A stretch of DNA of 64,000 nucleotides from Myxococcales bacterium (GTDB lineage Bacteria > Myxococcota_A > Polyangia > Haliangiales > Haliangiaceae), in the NCBI GenBank assembly GCA_016716835.1, contig JADJUW010000001.1, positions 1,260,001-1,324,000 of the forward strand. Direction: 5' to 3'. Position numbers and translations under genes: made by a program. Positions 1 through 8,448 of the stretch are shown piece after piece (position 1 is the first letter of the stretch; each line of letters opens with the position of its first letter). Under the pieces are notes generated by a model. It ran no database searches, had not been told where the DNA came from, and was given only the letters and a program-made list of their open reading frames with translations.

Positions 1-131
1 CCGTCTTGCTGGCATTTCAACCAGAAGACTATCGAGTTCTTACTTCTATCTTACTACGTCGTCGCGTTCTTCAGAGCCAACAGGGGTTGGTCCGTAACTT
101 CGACGATAAAACTCACTCTATCTTATCGCTT

Positions 132-154
132 GCTATCTAGTTTTCAGAGAACTG
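132..154 (-). promoter_or_regulatory. boxA-like antitermination element of an rRNA leader
   Basis: The minus strand reads GTTCTCTGAAAACTAGATAG here, almost the same as the GTTCTTTGAAAACTAGATAA element found in the leaders and 16S-23S spacers of many bacterial rRNA operons. It lies about 55-80 bases downstream of the promoter at 210-238. That it is boxA is inference from sequence resemblance and position. Confidence 0.5.
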
Positions 155-209
155 CGCCAGTTTCCTGGTGCCCACTCTCACCGGCTAAAAGCCGTTGGAA
201 GGGATACGG

Positions 210-238
210 ACACTAGAGAAAAGTGCCCTAGGCGTCAA
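210..238 (-). promoter_or_regulatory. Strong sigma-70-type promoter, likely of an rRNA operon
   Basis: On the minus strand the -35 hexamer TTGACG (233-238) and the -10 hexamer TAGTGT (210-215) are separated by exactly 17 bases. An A/T-rich run (AAAAATAAAATCT) lies directly upstream and resembles an UP element. The sequence after the -10 is GC-rich, as expected for a stringently controlled discriminator. Transcription would run left, away from pssA, into the boxA-like leader. Confidence 0.6.
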
Positions 239-307
239 GCACATAGATTTTATTTTTGGAGAATCCTGCGGAATCAAAAACAAGCGCTGGTAAGCCCGTG
301 AAATCGG

Positions 308-1219
308 TCAATCCTGCTCCTCATCAGCGAGGTCTTCTTGGTGGCGCATGTGCGGCTGACCAGCCTCCGTGGCCCGCGGAAACAAGGGCGGCGGCCGTAG
401 GTTTTTCACTTCTGGTACGACCTGCCCCCAAATGAGAAATACCAAGATCCACAGACTTGGCGCGATCACCAGGGTCTCGGGATAGAGCTGCAGCATCCCA
501 AACAGCGCGCCGTACGCCATGACCAGGCCGACGGTCCACGTTTTCCACCGGCTGTTGGTCTTGCCGGCCTTTAGCATGCGCAGCGACGAGACCATCAAGA
601 ACGCGCCGACTAGCATCGCGATCGGCAAATAACGCCATTGCGCTGCGCTCACCGTCCAAGTTTCCGGCAGCAACTTGGCCCCGCCAAATGTCGCAGCGCC
701 CGGCTGCGCATATTTGTAAAACGCTAAAAACCAGATGGCAAATAGCCCGCCTGCCAACGTCGTCGGCACGCCAAAGAAGATCTTCGTGGGCACCGCCTCG
801 TCGCTGTGAATGTTGTAACGCGCGAGGCGAAACACCGCGCCAATCACCCATAGCAGCGAACAGGCGGCGCAAAACCACAGGTAAGCGTCGGAATAGCCAA
901 AGGCGCGCTGATTAGCCTCGATGAAGGCAAACGACAGCCACGCCGGTGCAATCCCAAAATTTAAAAAGTCGGCAAACGAGTCGAGCTGCACACCGAGTTC
1001 GGAGGTGCCGCGCACCAGCCTTGCGACAAAGCCGTCGAGCCGATCTGTCAGCGACGCCAACACGACGAGCCACGCCGCGAGATCATAGCGACCGTGGCTT
1101 GCGCCCCAGATAGAGCCTAGGCCGAGAATTAGGCTAAGCGCGGTGATCGAGTTGGGGGCGAGATAGCGCCAAAAACGCTTCGGATCGTCGGCGCCCACGG
1201 CCACCACGGGATGGCTCAT
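308..1219 (-). CDS. pssA: CDP-alcohol phosphatidyltransferase, phosphatidylserine synthase-like
   Basis: This 303-residue integral membrane enzyme should transfer a phosphatidyl group from CDP-diacylglycerol to an alcohol, most likely serine, in phospholipid synthesis. The complete CDP-alcohol signature D-x2-DG-x2-AR-x8-G-x3-D-x3-D is present at residues 59-84 (D59, D62, G63, A66, R67, G76, D80, D84). Several hydrophobic spans follow and the C-terminal tail is charged. Serine rather than glycerol phosphate or inositol as acceptor is inferred from overall resemblance to PssA. Its ATG overlaps the stop of the upstream PilZ gene by four bases (ATGA), so the two are probably translated together. 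It is the last gene before the presumed rRNA promoter. Confidence 0.85.
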   Translation of the reverse strand: MSHPVVAVGADDPKRFWRYLAPNSITALSLILGLGSIWGASHGRYDLAAWLVVLASLTDRLDGFVARLVRGTSELGVQLDSFADFLNFGIAPAWLSFAFIEANQRAFGYSDAYLWFCAACSLLWVIGAVFRLARYNIHSDEAVPTKIFFGVPTTLAGGLFAIWFLAFYKYAQPGAATFGGAKLLPETWTVSAAQWRYLPIAMLVGAFLMVSSLRMLKAGKTNSRWKTWTVGLVMAYGALFGMLQLYPETLVIAPSLWILVFLIWGQVVPEVKNLRPPPLFPRATEAGQPHMRHQEDLADEEQD

Positions 1220-1620
1220 TTGGACTCTCCCGCAGGTGGCGGCGCCAGCACATGCTCCGCGAGCCGTCCACCAAGATTTTTAACCATAAGACTTTGCACG
1301 GACTGTTCAAGCGCGGCGCGTTCGGCGGCGTCGACGTAAATAAATCGCACGCCCATGCCAGGCTCGCGCCCCTCGGCGTCGCCTTCCTCGATCACGCGCT
1401 CGACCTGGCCTCGCAAGCGAATCGGCTCCGCCTCGCCAGGCAAAAACAGCGCGAACGCGAACTCCGTGCCAACGGCGACGGGGTTCTTGGTCGGAATGAA
1501 CGTGCCACCCTGCGAGATGTTCTTGGTGTAGTCGGCGAAGAAGGCGTTTACCCGCGTATATTCGACGCGCAATTCGATTGCTTGGCGATCGCCATCGCGA
1601 CGATCAGGCTCCCCGCTCAT
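1216..1620 (-). CDS. PilZ domain protein (TIGR02266-like)
   Basis: A 134-residue single-domain cytoplasmic PilZ protein, expected to bind cyclic di-GMP. The RxxxR motif (R8/R12) and the N-x-S-x-x-G motif (N34, S36, G39) are both intact, so ligand binding is plausible. The pattern NISQGGTFI plus GMGVRF near the end matches the small PilZ family common in myxobacteria. It is the first gene of a two-gene unit with pssA, overlapping by four bases. A link between cyclic di-GMP and phospholipid synthesis is possible but only suggested by position. A matching cyclase (FHA-GGEEF) lies at 16968-17870. Confidence 0.85.
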   Translation of the reverse strand: MSGEPDRRDGDRQAIELRVEYTRVNAFFADYTKNISQGGTFIPTKNPVAVGTEFAFALFLPGEAEPIRLRGQVERVIEEGDAEGREPGMGVRFIYVDAAERAALEQSVQSLMVKNLGGRLAEHVLAPPPAGESK

Positions 1621-1723
1621 GGATGGCGCCGTACCACACTTTTACGGCCGGCTCAATCATCCCTCCCTACGCACCGCTGAGCTGCCAAAGTTACTTGCCC
1701 TGCCCGTGTGCGGTCGCTAAAAC

Positions 1724-4081
1724 GTGAAGGTGCAGCGACGACGCACCTTATGGTCGGCGCTAGGGTGGGCCTTTGGCCTGGGCATGGCCCTAGCGATCGC
1801 GATGGTGTTTGTCCAAACGCCGCTGCTAAACACCCTAGGTTATGAAGCGGCGGCGGCGCTCGCCGTGCTTGGATCGCTTGCCGGCCTGCTCTTGGCCGCG
1901 ACGGCACCCACCGCCGCACCCTTTGACGCTAAAAGCGCGGCCGTAACCGGCGCCAAGCGAGGCGCGGCAGGGCTGCTGATTGTCATCGCCTCGGTCGGGC
2001 TTCGTGGGCTGTGGCATCCAACCTGCGATTTGCATCAAGCCATGGGTTGGCTCGCGTTGCTGCCGCTGCCCTCGCTGCTGCTGGGTGCGGCCGCCGGCGC
2101 CACGGTGGCCTATGTTGTTTCGGAGCTGGCCGTAAAACCCGCATGGCGCCCGGCGGTATCGGCCATAGTAGCGCTGCTAGTTTGGCTCGCGATCGCCGGC
2201 AGCGCCCTGTGGCGCGTCTACCACCACCCGACCGCGCGCTCGTACAGCCCGTGGGTCGGCTACTTTCCCGGCAATCTCTATGACGAGCTGATCGAGGTGC
2301 CAGCGGCCTTGTGGTGGGCGCGGCTCGAGCAAGGCGCGTGGGCGCTCGCGGCGCTGGCGGCTTGTGCATGGCATCGCCAGCGCCGCGTACGCAGCGCGAT
2401 CACGGTGGGCCCCTCCGTGCGCGTTGGCCGCGTGGCGCTCGCGTCAACGGCCTGCGCAATCGCGCTGGCCTCGCACAGCGGCGCCCACGAGTACCGCCTT
2501 GATCGCCACGACATCGCGCGTGCGCTTGGTGGCGTTCGAGAAAACGAACATTTCTCAATTTACTACGAGGTGGCCGATGCGGAGGTCGCGGCGGCAATCG
2601 ACGACATTGCGCGCGAGCACGAATTTCGCCTCGATCAAGTTAAGCGCGTGCTCGCCATCGACCGGCTTGGTGGCAAGATTCGTTCGTTCTATTTTTCCTC
2701 GCCAGCACAAAAGACGCGATGGTTCGGCGCGCGTTACACCGAGATGGCAAGGCCGTGGCAGCGCGAAATTTTTCTCGCGCATGCGGCCTTCCCGCATCCC
2801 TCGCTGCGTCATGAGATCGCACACGTCGTGGCGGGCGAACTCGGCGATCCGTGGTTTGCCGTTAGCTCAAGGCGCTGGCATGGCTTGCCTATTCTGGCCA
2901 ACCCCGGCGTCATCGAAGGCTCGGCTGTCATGGCTGATTGGCCGGGTTCCTATGGCAGCGAGCTGACACCACATCAAGCGACCGCGGTGCTGCAGCAACT
3001 CGGCTGGGCGCCCAGCGCGTCGCAATTAATGTCGCTCGCGTTTTTCGGCGCCGCGTCAGCGCAGGGCTATACCTCGGCGGGCTCGCTCATGCGCTATGTG
3101 CACGAGACGCATGGCGTGGCGGCTTGGCAGGCCTTGTATCGCAATGGCGGCGATACGCAGGCTGCGCTGCAACTATCGCTTTCGCAGCTAGAGGCCAATT
3201 GGCGGCAATTTCTTGCAGGCGTCGCATTGCCCGACGGCGCGGTTGAAGCGGTGCGCGAGCGCTATGCCCGCCCGAGCGTGTTTGTGCGGCGCTGCCCGCA
3301 CGACGTCGCCGCGTTGATGGAGACGCTGCGCACGCGCACGCCGGGGGAGGCCTCGCCGTCCGGTCGGCTCGCCACATTGCACGCGATCTGCAATCTAATG
3401 CCAACGCCCGACATGATGTTGGCGCTTGGCCAGTGGTCGATCACAAGCGCGCGGGCGCTAGCCATTGGCTATTTTTATCAGGTGGCGCGCAACCCGGGGC
3501 TGGATGCCGGCAACCGCGGCGAGGCTTACTGGCATTTGACGATCTTGGCGCTTGAAGGGCCCAACGCGCAGGTGCTTGTCGACGAGGCCCTGCGACTGCA
3601 TTTGCCGCTGGTGTGGCGGCGCCGCATGACCATGTTAGACGCCATCGTGCGCGGACCGACGTCGTGGCGTCACGCGATCCTGCCTTACCTGTTTGCCGAG
3701 ATTAGCGCCGCGCCGCGGCCTAGCTACCCGCTTGTCCTGCCGGATGTAGATGCTGCGCAACCGCCCGCGGAAGCCTGGCTAGGGCCGTACCTGCGCATGC
3801 GCGACGCCGCCGTTGCCGGCGACGATGCGCGCGTGCTGCGCGACGCGCCGCTGGCGCTAGCCGCCGTAAAGGCGACGCTGTATCGCGGCGCACTCGGGCG
3901 TTTCATCGTGGAAGCGGCGTGGCGGGCCCAGGATGATGCGGCGCTGGCGCTGGGACTCAGCGTGCTCGCCGAAGCCGGCCAGTCTGCCATGGATCGCCAC
4001 TATGGCGAAGACTGGCAGGCGCGCCGCGATTTCTACGGCAAGCGGCTAGCCCGCACGGCCGCTACATCCCCGCAACAATAA
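1724..4081 (+). CDS. Membrane protein with HExxH metalloprotease-like domain
   Basis: A 785-residue protein that I do not recognise as a named family. The first 250 or so residues contain about five hydrophobic spans. Residues 260-470 look like a gluzincin peptidase: HEIAH at 363-367, and a downstream VIEGSA whose Glu (about 398) would be the third zinc ligand. The remainder is helical and soluble. Domain order suggests a membrane-anchored metalloprotease facing the periplasm. Translation starts at GTG 1724; a GTG two codons later is an alternative. The 3' end overlaps the convergent lipoprotein gene by 20 bases. Confidence 0.75.
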   Translation: MKVQRRRTLWSALGWAFGLGMALAIAMVFVQTPLLNTLGYEAAAALAVLGSLAGLLLAATAPTAAPFDAKSAAVTGAKRGAAGLLIVIASVGLRGLWHPTCDLHQAMGWLALLPLPSLLLGAAAGATVAYVVSELAVKPAWRPAVSAIVALLVWLAIAGSALWRVYHHPTARSYSPWVGYFPGNLYDELIEVPAALWWARLEQGAWALAALAACAWHRQRRVRSAITVGPSVRVGRVALASTACAIALASHSGAHEYRLDRHDIARALGGVRENEHFSIYYEVADAEVAAAIDDIAREHEFRLDQVKRVLAIDRLGGKIRSFYFSSPAQKTRWFGARYTEMARPWQREIFLAHAAFPHPSLRHEIAHVVAGELGDPWFAVSSRRWHGLPILANPGVIEGSAVMADWPGSYGSELTPHQATAVLQQLGWAPSASQLMSLAFFGAASAQGYTSAGSLMRYVHETHGVAAWQALYRNGGDTQAALQLSLSQLEANWRQFLAGVALPDGAVEAVRERYARPSVFVRRCPHDVAALMETLRTRTPGEASPSGRLATLHAICNLMPTPDMMLALGQWSITSARALAIGYFYQVARNPGLDAGNRGEAYWHLTILALEGPNAQVLVDEALRLHLPLVWRRRMTMLDAIVRGPTSWRHAILPYLFAEISAAPRPSYPLVLPDVDAAQPPAEAWLGPYLRMRDAAVAGDDARVLRDAPLALAAVKATLYRGALGRFIVEAAWRAQDDAALALGLSVLAEAGQSAMDRHYGEDWQARRDFYGKRLARTAATSPQQ

Positions 4082-4571
4082 GCCACTTGTCGCCGTTCCA
4101 CTCCAGCACGAGCTCGTTCTGATCGCGCTTGTCTGGACGCCTGGCGCTGTCGTTCATATCCTTGACCGTAAAGCTCGCGTCCACCAAAACCTCAACGCGC
4201 GCCAGGCAACCTGGCGTTAGGTCACGCCCTTCGCTTGGGCACTCGCGCCGAATATGCTGGTAGCGCAGCGAATAGCGCACGTCAGACACGCGCTGAAAGC
4301 GGCTCGCGAGCACCTCTTTGAGGCCTTCGTAGCCGTAGTCATCGGCGATACTCGGGGTGCCGCCATCCTCACGATAATTTTCCGACGCCAAGAGCAGCAA
4401 GGTCTTGGCGTCGCCGCTTTCGACGGCGTTGCGGTAAGTTTCGAGCACCTTGAGCACGTCCTGATTCATCGCGGTATCGGGAATGCGCGTACCTGGGATG
4501 GTCTGCTGTTTTTTGGCGCACGCGCCTATCCCCGACGCCAACATGCAGACAAACACGACCGAGCGAACCAT
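4062..4571 (-). CDS. Putative lipoprotein with NTF2-like fold
   Basis: A 169-residue protein whose N-terminus is a lipoprotein signal (hydrophobic core then GIGAC, Cys18). Beyond it the pattern of an N-terminal helix (VLKVLETYRNAVESGDAKTL), then a glycine-containing loop and long beta strands ending in VLEWNGDKWLIV, is typical of SnoaL/NTF2-like domains. Function is unknown. A good ribosome-binding site (TTAGGAGT) precedes the ATG by about eight bases. The gene is divergent from the sigma factor at 4608 and its 3' end overlaps the HExxH gene. Confidence 0.7.
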   Translation of the reverse strand: MVRSVVFVCMLASGIGACAKKQQTIPGTRIPDTAMNQDVLKVLETYRNAVESGDAKTLLLLASENYREDGGTPSIADDYGYEGLKEVLASRFQRVSDVRYSLRYQHIRRECPSEGRDLTPGCLARVEVLVDASFTVKDMNDSARRPDKRDQNELVLEWNGDKWLIVAGM

Positions 4572-4607
4572 AAGCGATGACTCCTAACAGGTTGAGTAAA
4601 GGTACCG

Positions 4608-5456
4608 GTGACACCGTACACCGTGTGCACGAATCGCGCCAAGATTCGCCGTGCACATATGGAGCTGAGTGCCAGCGGCATGGGCACGGCAGCCATGGCG
4701 AGTCCCGCAAATTCGACGACGCGTTGCCAATCTGGCGCGCGAATTCTTGTAGGCTTGGCCAAGATGTCATCCTTGCGCCAGCGGCTCGTGGAAGAGCATC
4801 TGTATTTGGCCGACAAGGCCGCCAAGCTGATTTTCCGTCGCGTCCAGCACCATATAGAGTGGGAGGAGTTGCTCGCGCTTGGGCATGCCGGGCTCACCGA
4901 GGCGGCCAGCCGCTACGACGCAAATGCCGGCGCTAGTTTTTCGACCTATGCTTGGTATCGCGTCCAAGGCGCGATTCTCGATGGCCTGCGCCGGAATTCC
5001 CACGTCCCCGCGACCATCTGGAAACAACTCGCCGCCCTGCGCCACGCCGGCGATGTCCTCGAGGCCAAAGCGATCGAAGCGGCCTTGGCCGACAAGCAGG
5101 ACCATGCCGCAGCCTCAACCCTCGACACGATGCGCCAGCTCGCCGATGCGCTCGCATTAGTCGCGACCTCGACGTCGGTCTCGCTTGATGCGCCGGGCGG
5201 CGACGACGCGCGTTTCGCCGATCCCGCCGCCGTGGACCCCGCCCATAAATTGGATGCCGCGAGCGCCGCGAGCGCGCTTGCCGCGGCGATTGCCCAGCTG
5301 CCCGAGCAACAGCGCGTGCTCCTGCAGAAAACCTATTGGGAGGACATGTCGCTCAAGGAGGCAGGCGACACCCTCGGGCTCTCGCGATCGTGGGCCAGCC
5401 GACTGCACTTACAGGCGCTCATTCGGTTGCGGTACGTGTTGGCTGCGTACAAGTAG
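4608..5456 (+). CDS. RNA polymerase sigma factor, FliA/WhiG type
   Basis: A sigma-70 family protein without region 1.1. Region 2 (EEHLYLADKAAKLIF through FSTYAWYRVQGAILDGLRR) and region 4 (QLPEQQRVLLQKTYWEDMSL then a helix-turn-helix GDTLGLSRSWASRLH) resemble FliA/WhiG group-3 factors. No flagellar, sporulation or anti-sigma gene lies beside it, so its regulon cannot be read from context. The start is uncertain: GTG 4608 has an upstream AAAGGT, but the first 52 residues show no similarity to the family. ATG 4659 and ATG 4764 (just before the conserved region) are alternatives. Confidence 0.85.
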   Translation: MTPYTVCTNRAKIRRAHMELSASGMGTAAMASPANSTTRCQSGARILVGLAKMSSLRQRLVEEHLYLADKAAKLIFRRVQHHIEWEELLALGHAGLTEAASRYDANAGASFSTYAWYRVQGAILDGLRRNSHVPATIWKQLAALRHAGDVLEAKAIEAALADKQDHAAASTLDTMRQLADALALVATSTSVSLDAPGGDDARFADPAAVDPAHKLDAASAASALAAAIAQLPEQQRVLLQKTYWEDMSLKEAGDTLGLSRSWASRLHLQALIRLRYVLAAYK

Positions 5457-5495
5457 CGCGCACGGCCGAGCGCGGTCGCGGGTCATCGCGGCTAG

Positions 5496-5711
5496 CTAAT
5501 TAATGAGTCGGACCTGATCGCGCTCATGCCACTGCGCGATGACGCTGGCCTTGACCTCGTCAAGGAGCTCGCCCGCGGCCTCCAGCTCGTCCTCAGGCAG
5601 GCCCGGCAAAATGACTTCGGGCCTCGCTAATACAAACGCCAACACGTCGATCGCCGATTGCGGACCGCCAGTTTGAGGATGGCAGTAGATGGTCTCGCCG
5701 GCGTCGAACAT
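5496..5711 (-). CDS. Small acidic protein of unknown function
   Basis: A 71-residue ORF directly downstream of the tail-tube-like gene on the same strand, probably co-transcribed. I do not recognise it. It is acidic and probably helical at its C-terminal half (PEDELEAAGELLDEVK). No good ribosome-binding site precedes the ATG. Adding one base to the C4 run at 5727-5730 would join an upstream beta-strand-like reading (LRIEIRG) in frame. The true N-terminus may therefore lie upstream and be hidden by an indel. Confidence 0.4.
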   Translation of the reverse strand: MFDAGETIYCHPQTGGPQSAIDVLAFVLARPEVILPGLPEDELEAAGELLDEVKASVIAQWHERDQVRLIN

Positions 5712-5761
5712 GCCGGCACCATCGCACCCCGGATCTCAATGCGCAAATTTTTGGCGGCCGG

Positions 5762-6925
5762 CTATTTTTTGCCAAGGGCCTTGTCGACGACGGCCGACAT
5801 GGCGTCCGCCGCGACGCCGCCGACCTTGCCTTGGGACCGCAGATCTTTTTGGATGACCTTGCTGGCGTCGCGGACCGCGTTCTTCATGGCGTCGGACAAC
5901 ATTTTTTGCCCCTTTTCCGACAGCCGCGCGCCCTGTTTGAAAGCCGTCTGATTTGGCGTGAATTTGATCTGCTCGGGCACGAATTCGATCTTCACCTGCT
6001 TGATGGCGTCAGCATCGGCGCTGCTGCCATCAACCGCGATGCTCAAGATATGGAGGCGGACAAACTCGATCTCGAACAGCTCATTCTTCTCGGGGTCGAT
6101 CGCAACCAGGCGCGCCCCCGCCAATACGTCCGAGCCGTCCCGTCGTGCCAAGCCCGCCTGAACTCGCTGCGCGAGGCCGAATGAGTCGACCTCGGGCATG
6201 TACACCGAGATCGCACTCGGCATTTCGATCTTGCCGGGCAATTTGCGCGCGACCGCGGGCGCGCCCATCGACGTCGCGCCATTGCCAAGTTGGTGCATGC
6301 CGTTTGGATTATTATCCGCGTATTCGACTGGCTTTTGCTTGATCGAAAACCCATCCACCTTGGTGACGCGCCGACACCAGTCCTCGTTGCCATCGAACGA
6401 AAAGCGAAAGCTATTGGCCTTGGTCGCGCGGTGGCCAACGGTGTCATCGTGTCCCCTGATGCGCCGAGGCTTGCCCTCTAGGGCGTTTTGAAAGGTCACG
6501 GCCTCGGGCGCCAACGCCACGCTGAGGTAGACGTTGTTCTTGTCGTCCGCATCGAATTTCGGGAACCCGACTTCGGTGATCATCGCGCCATAAAACTCAC
6601 GCCGCGCCCGCACGTAGCCGTCGAAATCGGCGATCTCGATCGCCCCGTTGCGCCGCGTCACCTTGCCCGCCATGAAGTCCGCCATCCAGTCAAGGAAGGG
6701 CACGCCCATGGCGATGCCGCCGTTAAGCCGCAGATCCTCAAACTTGGTCCGCCCGCGCAGCCGACGTGGCACTTGGTCCGTGCCGTCTTGATAGGCGATG
6801 GCCTCCGCCTTGAGCGCGCCGCCTTCGATGGATTTGATTAGCCCGACCGGCACGCCATCAAGCACGAGCTGAAAATGCGCCCGCGTGTAGATGGACTGAC
6901 TAATCAGGCGATCGATAAACCTCAT
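5762..6925 (-). CDS. Tandem contractile-tail-tube (gp19-like) domain protein
   Basis: A 387-residue protein. Residues about 10-150 follow the pattern of the T4 gp19 / eCIS inner-tube family: FQLVLDGVPVG, a glycine-rich strand, LRLNGG, a Trp-containing DWM helix, then ADFDGYVRARREFYGAMI. A second, more diverged copy seems to occupy about 165-350 (FRFSFDGNEDW through DADAIKQVKIEF). The C-terminus is an amphipathic tail ending in basic residues. No sheath, baseplate, spike or AAA gene lies nearby, so this is an orphan copy and not part of a visible phage or injection system. ATG 6925 is preferred over TTG 6970. The tube-like assignment is by pattern recognition. Confidence 0.7.
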   Translation of the reverse strand: MRFIDRLISQSIYTRAHFQLVLDGVPVGLIKSIEGGALKAEAIAYQDGTDQVPRRLRGRTKFEDLRLNGGIAMGVPFLDWMADFMAGKVTRRNGAIEIADFDGYVRARREFYGAMITEVGFPKFDADDKNNVYLSVALAPEAVTFQNALEGKPRRIRGHDDTVGHRATKANSFRFSFDGNEDWCRRVTKVDGFSIKQKPVEYADNNPNGMHQLGNGATSMGAPAVARKLPGKIEMPSAISVYMPEVDSFGLAQRVQAGLARRDGSDVLAGARLVAIDPEKNELFEIEFVRLHILSIAVDGSSADADAIKQVKIEFVPEQIKFTPNQTAFKQGARLSEKGQKMLSDAMKNAVRDASKVIQKDLRSQGKVGGVAADAMSAVVDKALGKK

Positions 6926-6972
6926 CGGCGCCCGGATGTTATACGCTTTGCCGGCTGCCGTCTCTCCCAATC

Positions 6973-7677
6973 ATGCGCGACCAATCTGTCATCAACGATC
7001 CGGCGTCGCCACCACCACCCGCGCAGACGACGCGGCCTCGCCTACGCCGCATCGCGGTTTCGTTGCCGTTTGCGATGGGGGGCCGTAAGCTTCCGTTTTG
7101 GCGGGGGTTTTGGATTGGGCTTGGCGTGATGCTGCCGCTGGTGGCCACCGCGCTGTGGCACGCCTGCAAATCGTTGGTCTTTGATGCCGATATCCCGCTG
7201 CCCGACGACGGCGCGGGTGCGCCTCGCGTCGGCTTCATTGAAGCCTTGCGCAATACGGTCGTTTTTGCAGGCCTTGCCTGCACGATCACAACCGGCGGGC
7301 TTGGCCGCGCCGTGTGGCGCCGGTCCTTGCGATCCAAATGGCTGGTGACGCTGCTGCTGGCCATGCTGTCGGGCGCCGTGATCGGCATTGCCTGCGGCCT
7401 GATCGGCTTTACCGCGCTGGGCTTGCCCGTGGCGGCAACTCATGCCCAGGAATACGGCGAACGCATCCTGCCACTTTTGTGGCGGGCGGCGCTCGCCGGC
7501 GGACTTGGGGGCGTCCTAATCGGCCTGCTCTGTCGATCACCCGCCGCCGCGTCCCGCAAGCGCGCGCCCGCAGCGGCCGTCGCGGCCGTCGCGGCGAATC
7601 GTTCCGGCGTCAGACCGGGTGTTCACCCCAAAGGCGCCGCGCGCAAAAAGCGGCCCGCCAAGAAAGCGCGCCGATGA
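6973..7677 (+). CDS. Integral membrane protein of unknown function
   Basis: A 234-residue protein with about four hydrophobic segments (near residues 45-65, 90-105, 123-148 and 165-187). The tail is long and basic, rich in Ala, Arg and Lys (KGAARKKRPAKKARR), resembling histone H1-like or nucleic-acid-binding extensions. It is not a recognised family. The stop codon overlaps the ATG of the M50-like protease by four bases (ATGA), so the two are probably translated together. It is divergent from the tail-tube-like gene, with only about 47 bases between the starts. Confidence 0.6.
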   Translation: MRDQSVINDPASPPPPAQTTRPRLRRIAVSLPFAMGGRKLPFWRGFWIGLGVMLPLVATALWHACKSLVFDADIPLPDDGAGAPRVGFIEALRNTVVFAGLACTITTGGLGRAVWRRSLRSKWLVTLLLAMLSGAVIGIACGLIGFTALGLPVAATHAQEYGERILPLLWRAALAGGLGGVLIGLLCRSPAAASRKRAPAAAVAAVAANRSGVRPGVHPKGAARKKRPAKKARR

Positions 7678-8444
7678 GCGAGGTGGCTGGGCACAAGACG
7701 CTTCCCCGTGCGGCGCGGTCGGCGCGCGCGCCCAATCGCGTGATTGGGCTGGCGTTGCTCCTTTCTTTATTGCTCTTGCCGTTGCCGTTTGCGGGCTACG
7801 TCTTTTACCCGTTCAAGCTGCTCGCCACTTGGATCCATGAGTTTGCCCACGGCATGGTCATGTTGCTCTCGGGCGCCGGCTTTTTTGAGATGAACATCTA
7901 CCCCAATGGCAGCGGGCTGGCGTCTGCCAATCGCGCCGCGTCGCCGGTTGCGCGCCCGATCATCGCCGCCGCCGGCTACATGGGTGCGCCGATATTTGGC
8001 GCCGCCTTGCTCATGATCGCGGTGCGGCAAGATCGCGCGCGCCTTAGCGTCGTCGCGCTTGGCGTCGCGCTGTGTCTGTCGGCCGGCCTGCTCATCGCCA
8101 ACACGTTTGGCCAGCTCGCCATGCTCGCGGTGGGCGGCGGCCTCATCATCGCCAGCATCGCGCTGCCGGTGCGCGCGGTGCAGTTCGTCGCGTTCTTGGT
8201 CGCGGTGCAAAGCTGCATCAACGCCGTGGTCGACATTCGCGTGTTGTATCGCCCAACCCTCGTCGTCGACGGCGTCGTCATCGGTGGCTCGGACGCCCAC
8301 AGCATGGCGCTGGCGACGTTTGGCACCGAGGCGACCTGGGCGGTGTGGTTTTGGGCCTCGTTGTGGATCGCGTGGTCGCTGCTCGCATTTTTTCTCAGCC
8401 TGAAAATGTTGCGCGAACAAGACAGCGGCGCGACGCAGCCGTAG
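7674..8444 (+). CDS. M50-family (M50B-like) membrane metalloprotease
   Basis: A 256-residue polytopic protein. The first long hydrophobic span is followed by a membrane-embedded zinc motif, HEFAH at residues 55-59 in WIHEFAHG, then several further spans. This matches the M50B/peptidase M50-like family of intramembrane proteases. The second zinc ligand motif (usually NxxPxPxLDG) is not evident, so activity is uncertain. ATG 7674 is chosen because it overlaps the stop of the preceding gene. Substrate unknown. Confidence 0.75.
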   Translation: MSEVAGHKTLPRAARSARAPNRVIGLALLLSLLLLPLPFAGYVFYPFKLLATWIHEFAHGMVMLLSGAGFFEMNIYPNGSGLASANRAASPVARPIIAAAGYMGAPIFGAALLMIAVRQDRARLSVVALGVALCLSAGLLIANTFGQLAMLAVGGGLIIASIALPVRAVQFVAFLVAVQSCINAVVDIRVLYRPTLVVDGVVIGGSDAHSMALATFGTEATWAVWFWASLWIAWSLLAFFLSLKMLREQDSGATQP

Positions 8445-8448
8445 CGCC

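Larger units (their letters stand above)
1..307. other. Intergenic region: probable rRNA-operon promoter and leader (minus strand)
   Basis: No protein gene is supported here. Read on the minus strand, the stretch after pssA holds, in order, an A/T-rich upstream tract (about 240-265), a near-consensus sigma-70 promoter (210-238), a short GC hairpin (182-195, CGGC/GCCG arms), a boxA-like element (132-154) and a further hairpin with CGATAA/TTATCG arms (104-128). This order matches the upstream regions of bacterial rRNA operons. I infer that a 16S or 23S gene begins just beyond base 1 on the minus strand. The rRNA itself is not in the window. Confidence 0.55.

Noticed and set aside
1..307. Short protein gene or part of an rRNA gene inside 1-307
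   Set aside because: No ORF of useful length and no recognisable 16S/23S core sequence; only leader-like elements are visible.
1724..4081. The many long ORFs on the opposite strand and in other frames across this and other G/C-rich genes
   Set aside because: They mirror genes with strong family evidence, are rich in Arg/Ala/Pro and lack motifs; they are shadows of high G+C coding sequence.
5762..6925. Prophage or extracellular injection system
   Set aside because: Only one tail-tube-like gene is present. No sheath, baseplate, terminase, capsid or integrase gene lies within 10 kb on either side.
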